Shown here piece after piece: positions 6,139 through 7,402 of a stretch of DNA of 7,402 bases. Under the pieces are notes generated by a model. It ran no database searches. It was not told the DNA's origin and saw only the letters and a list, made by a program, of their open reading frames with translations. A program made the translations under genes and the position numbers. Position 1 is the stretch's first letter, and each line of letters begins with the position of its first letter. Origin of the DNA: Chloroflexota bacterium (GTDB taxonomy: Bacteria > Chloroflexota > Limnocylindria > Limnocylindrales > CSP1-4); NCBI GenBank assembly GCA_021814735.1, contig JAKAHX010000069.1:1-7402 (forward strand), given 5' to 3'.

Positions 6139-7323
6139 CTACTTGGGGATGGTGGTGGGCGGGACGATGGCCCCGCTCTTGATCTGGTCCGCGATCTGCT
6201 GGACCTGCGCCACGATGTCGGCAGGAACCGCGCTGTTCGGCGGCGCGAAGCCCGTGGCGTCGTTCTGGAGCGAGAACTCGTTGTCCCCGCCCTTGAACTG
6301 CCCGTTCATCAGGTTCTGGATGGTCACGAAGACGGCGACGTTCACCTTCTTGATCGCGCTGGTGATGATCGTCGCCGGCGCGACGTAGTTCTGGTCGGCG
6401 TCGACGCCGATCCCGTACACGCCCTTGTCCACGGCCGCCTGCAGGTAGCCGAGGCCGCTGGCCCCCGCCACCTGGAAGAGGATGGTCGAGCCGCGGGAGA
6501 TGTGGTTGAGCCCGATGCTCTTGCCGATCGTCTGGTCGGTGAAGGACTGCGAGTAGCCGCCGAGGATCGTGATGCTCGGGTCGGCCGCCTTGGCGCCCGC
6601 GATGTAGCCGGCGATGTAGCGGTCGACCGGCGGGATCGCCAGTCCACCCATGTAGCTGATGGTGTTCGACGTGGCCGCGCCAACCTTGTTCTTCTCCATC
6701 AGGCCGGCGAGGTATCCGACGGTGTAACCGGACTCCTGCTCCTTGAAGAAGAGATTCGCCACGTTGGGCAGGTTGACCGTGTTGCCCTTGGCGTCAGCCG
6801 GCGCGGTGTCGATGGCCGCGAAGTGGATGTTGGGGTACTGCTTCGCAACGGTGTAGACCGCGTTGGCCATCAGGAAGCCGACCGCGATGACGAGGTTGTC
6901 GCCCTTCTGGGCGAAGGTGGTCAGGTTCGGCACGTACTGCGACTGCTCGGACGACTGGATCACGTCGACCGTGGCGCCAAGCTGGCACTGTGCCTGCTGC
7001 AGACCCATGTAGGCGAGGTGGTTGAAGCTCTTGTCGTTCAGGCCGCCGACGTCGGTGACCAGGCCGACCTTGAAGTTCGGGTTGGGCGCGACGCAGCTGG
7101 CCGCCGCGCTGGCGCCCGGGCTCACGACCGCGGCCTGGCTTGCCGCCGGCGCAGCCGAGGCCGGCGCAGCCGAGGCCGGGGTGGAGGCCGCGGCAGCCGA
7201 GGCCGGGGCAGCGGCCGATGCCGGTGCTGCCGCCGAGGGAGCGGTGGTCGCGGCAGACGAGCATGCGCCGAACAGGATCGACGCCGTGATCGCCACGGCG
7301 AAGCCGACGCGTAACGTTCGCAA
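6139..7323 (-). CDS. Bmp/PnrA-family substrate-binding lipoprotein of ABC importer
   Basis: 394-residue extracytoplasmic binding protein of the Bmp (basic membrane protein; TmpC/PnrA, NupN, RnsB) family. Characterised members mostly bind nucleosides, so nucleoside capture is the best guess; a few relatives take other ligands such as riboflavin. Residues 1-20 form a lipoprotein signal peptide ending LFGAC, with C21 as the lipidated cysteine. The -3 position is Phe rather than the usual Leu. Residues 22-76 are an Ala/Ser/Pro linker of PASAA-like repeats. The binding domain begins near residue 84 with the hallmark TDVGGLNDKSFN (90-101). Further motifs are AAIDTAP (169-175, D172), FFKEQESGYTVGYLAG (192-207) and GIGVDADQ (304-311, D308). 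Two cysteines, C77 and C113, remain besides C21. The start is TTG at 7323 with AGGAGG nine bases upstream; no in-frame ATG or GTG exists between it and the window edge, and the signal peptide fits this start. It is the first visible gene of the importer cluster. Confidence 0.95.
   Translation of the reverse strand: MRTLRVGFAVAITASILFGACSSAATTAPSAAAPASAAAPASAAAASTPASAAPASAAPAASQAAVVSPGASAAASCVAPNPNFKVGLVTDVGGLNDKSFNHLAYMGLQQAQCQLGATVDVIQSSEQSQYVPNLTTFAQKGDNLVIAVGFLMANAVYTVAKQYPNIHFAAIDTAPADAKGNTVNLPNVANLFFKEQESGYTVGYLAGLMEKNKVGAATSNTISYMGGLAIPPVDRYIAGYIAGAKAADPSITILGGYSQSFTDQTIGKSIGLNHISRGSTILFQVAGASGLGYLQAAVDKGVYGIGVDADQNYVAPATIITSAIKKVNVAVFVTIQNLMNGQFKGGDNEFSLQNDATGFAPPNSAVPADIVAQVQQIADQIKSGAIVPPTTIPK
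7145..7174. repeat. 15-bp direct repeat in the lipoprotein linker
   Basis: The unit GCCGGCGCAGCCGAG occurs twice in perfect tandem (7145-7159 and 7160-7174). Diverged copies continue to about 7238. Read on the minus strand these encode the Ala/Ser/Pro repeats between the lipidated cysteine and the binding domain. Tandem copies of this kind can change number by slippage without breaking the frame, since 15 bp is five codons. Confidence 0.8.
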
Positions 7324-7332
7324 CAGACTGAT

Positions 7333-7338
7333 CCTCCT
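7333..7338 (-). promoter_or_regulatory. Strong ribosome binding site deciding the TTG start
   Basis: On the minus strand a full AGGAGG lies nine bases before the TTG at 7323. It is the strongest Shine-Dalgarno in the window and sits before the gene whose product is needed in greatest amount. An adjacent CTG one codon earlier is a less usual alternative start. The remaining upstream bases to the window edge (7339-7402) show no convincing -10/-35 pair. Confidence 0.7.
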
Positions 7339-7402
7339 GCTACCGTCGGACGCGAGCCTGGACCCGCGTGGACCGACTCCCTCCGCGTCGCACGGCTCTC
7401 GC

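Noticed and set aside
3997..6182. Two overlapping plus-strand open frames (3997-5196 and 5103-6182) opposite the permeases
   Set aside because: The products are charged, low-complexity and lack family motifs, while the minus strand encodes clear permeases with overlapping stops and starts.
6502..7314. A 270-residue plus-strand frame opposite the lipoprotein gene
   Set aside because: It ends in a run of Arg/Gly that is the complement of the Ala/Ser/Pro linker; no motif and no ribosome site support it.
1..7402. Search for a novel system such as CRISPR, toxin-antitoxin, defence genes, a riboswitch or mobile DNA
   Set aside because: All but about 300 bases are explained by five known gene families. 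The gaps hold only hairpins and ribosome sites. No spaced repeats, terminal inverted repeats, tRNA or riboswitch-like conserved elements were recognised.

Overview
The window is very GC-rich. It carries five protein-coding genes, all read from the minus strand, so it reads right to left. The gene content is an ABC uptake system of the Bmp/PnrA (basic membrane protein, nucleoside-binding) type, followed by the first two thirds of dnaE, the replicative DNA polymerase III alpha subunit. High GC, a long Ala/Ser/Pro linker on the lipoprotein, TTG and GTG starts, and a DnaE with an intact PHP domain suggest a high-GC Gram-positive or Chloroflexota-like bacterium. This is an inference from style only; there is no rRNA or other firm marker.

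Layout from right to left. Positions 7402-7324 are upstream leader with a strong Shine-Dalgarno (SD) sequence. Next is the substrate-binding lipoprotein (7323-6139, TTG start). A 76-bp spacer then holds a 12-bp perfect hairpin (6083-6119). It is followed by permease 1 (6062-4950, GTG start), permease 2 (4950-4009) and a double-domain ATPase (4012-2363). The last three genes are stitched together by TGATG and ATGA stop/start overlaps. A 138-bp spacer holds two tandem GC-rich hairpins (2286-2305 and 2311-2335), probably the end of the transporter operon. dnaE starts at 2224 and runs off the left edge, with 741 codons visible.

How the genes work together: the lipoprotein would capture a substrate outside the membrane, most likely a purine or pyrimidine nucleoside by family precedent. 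The two permeases would form the channel and the fused double-domain ATPase would drive import. The hairpin after the lipoprotein gene is well placed to keep its mRNA more abundant than that of the permeases. dnaE appears to be a separate unit. I see no RNA genes, CRISPR array, insertion sequence, phage gene or unknown defence-like system. The interest lies in details: the transporter gene order, the RNA hairpins, the asymmetric ATP sites, and the DnaE PHP and fingers motifs.
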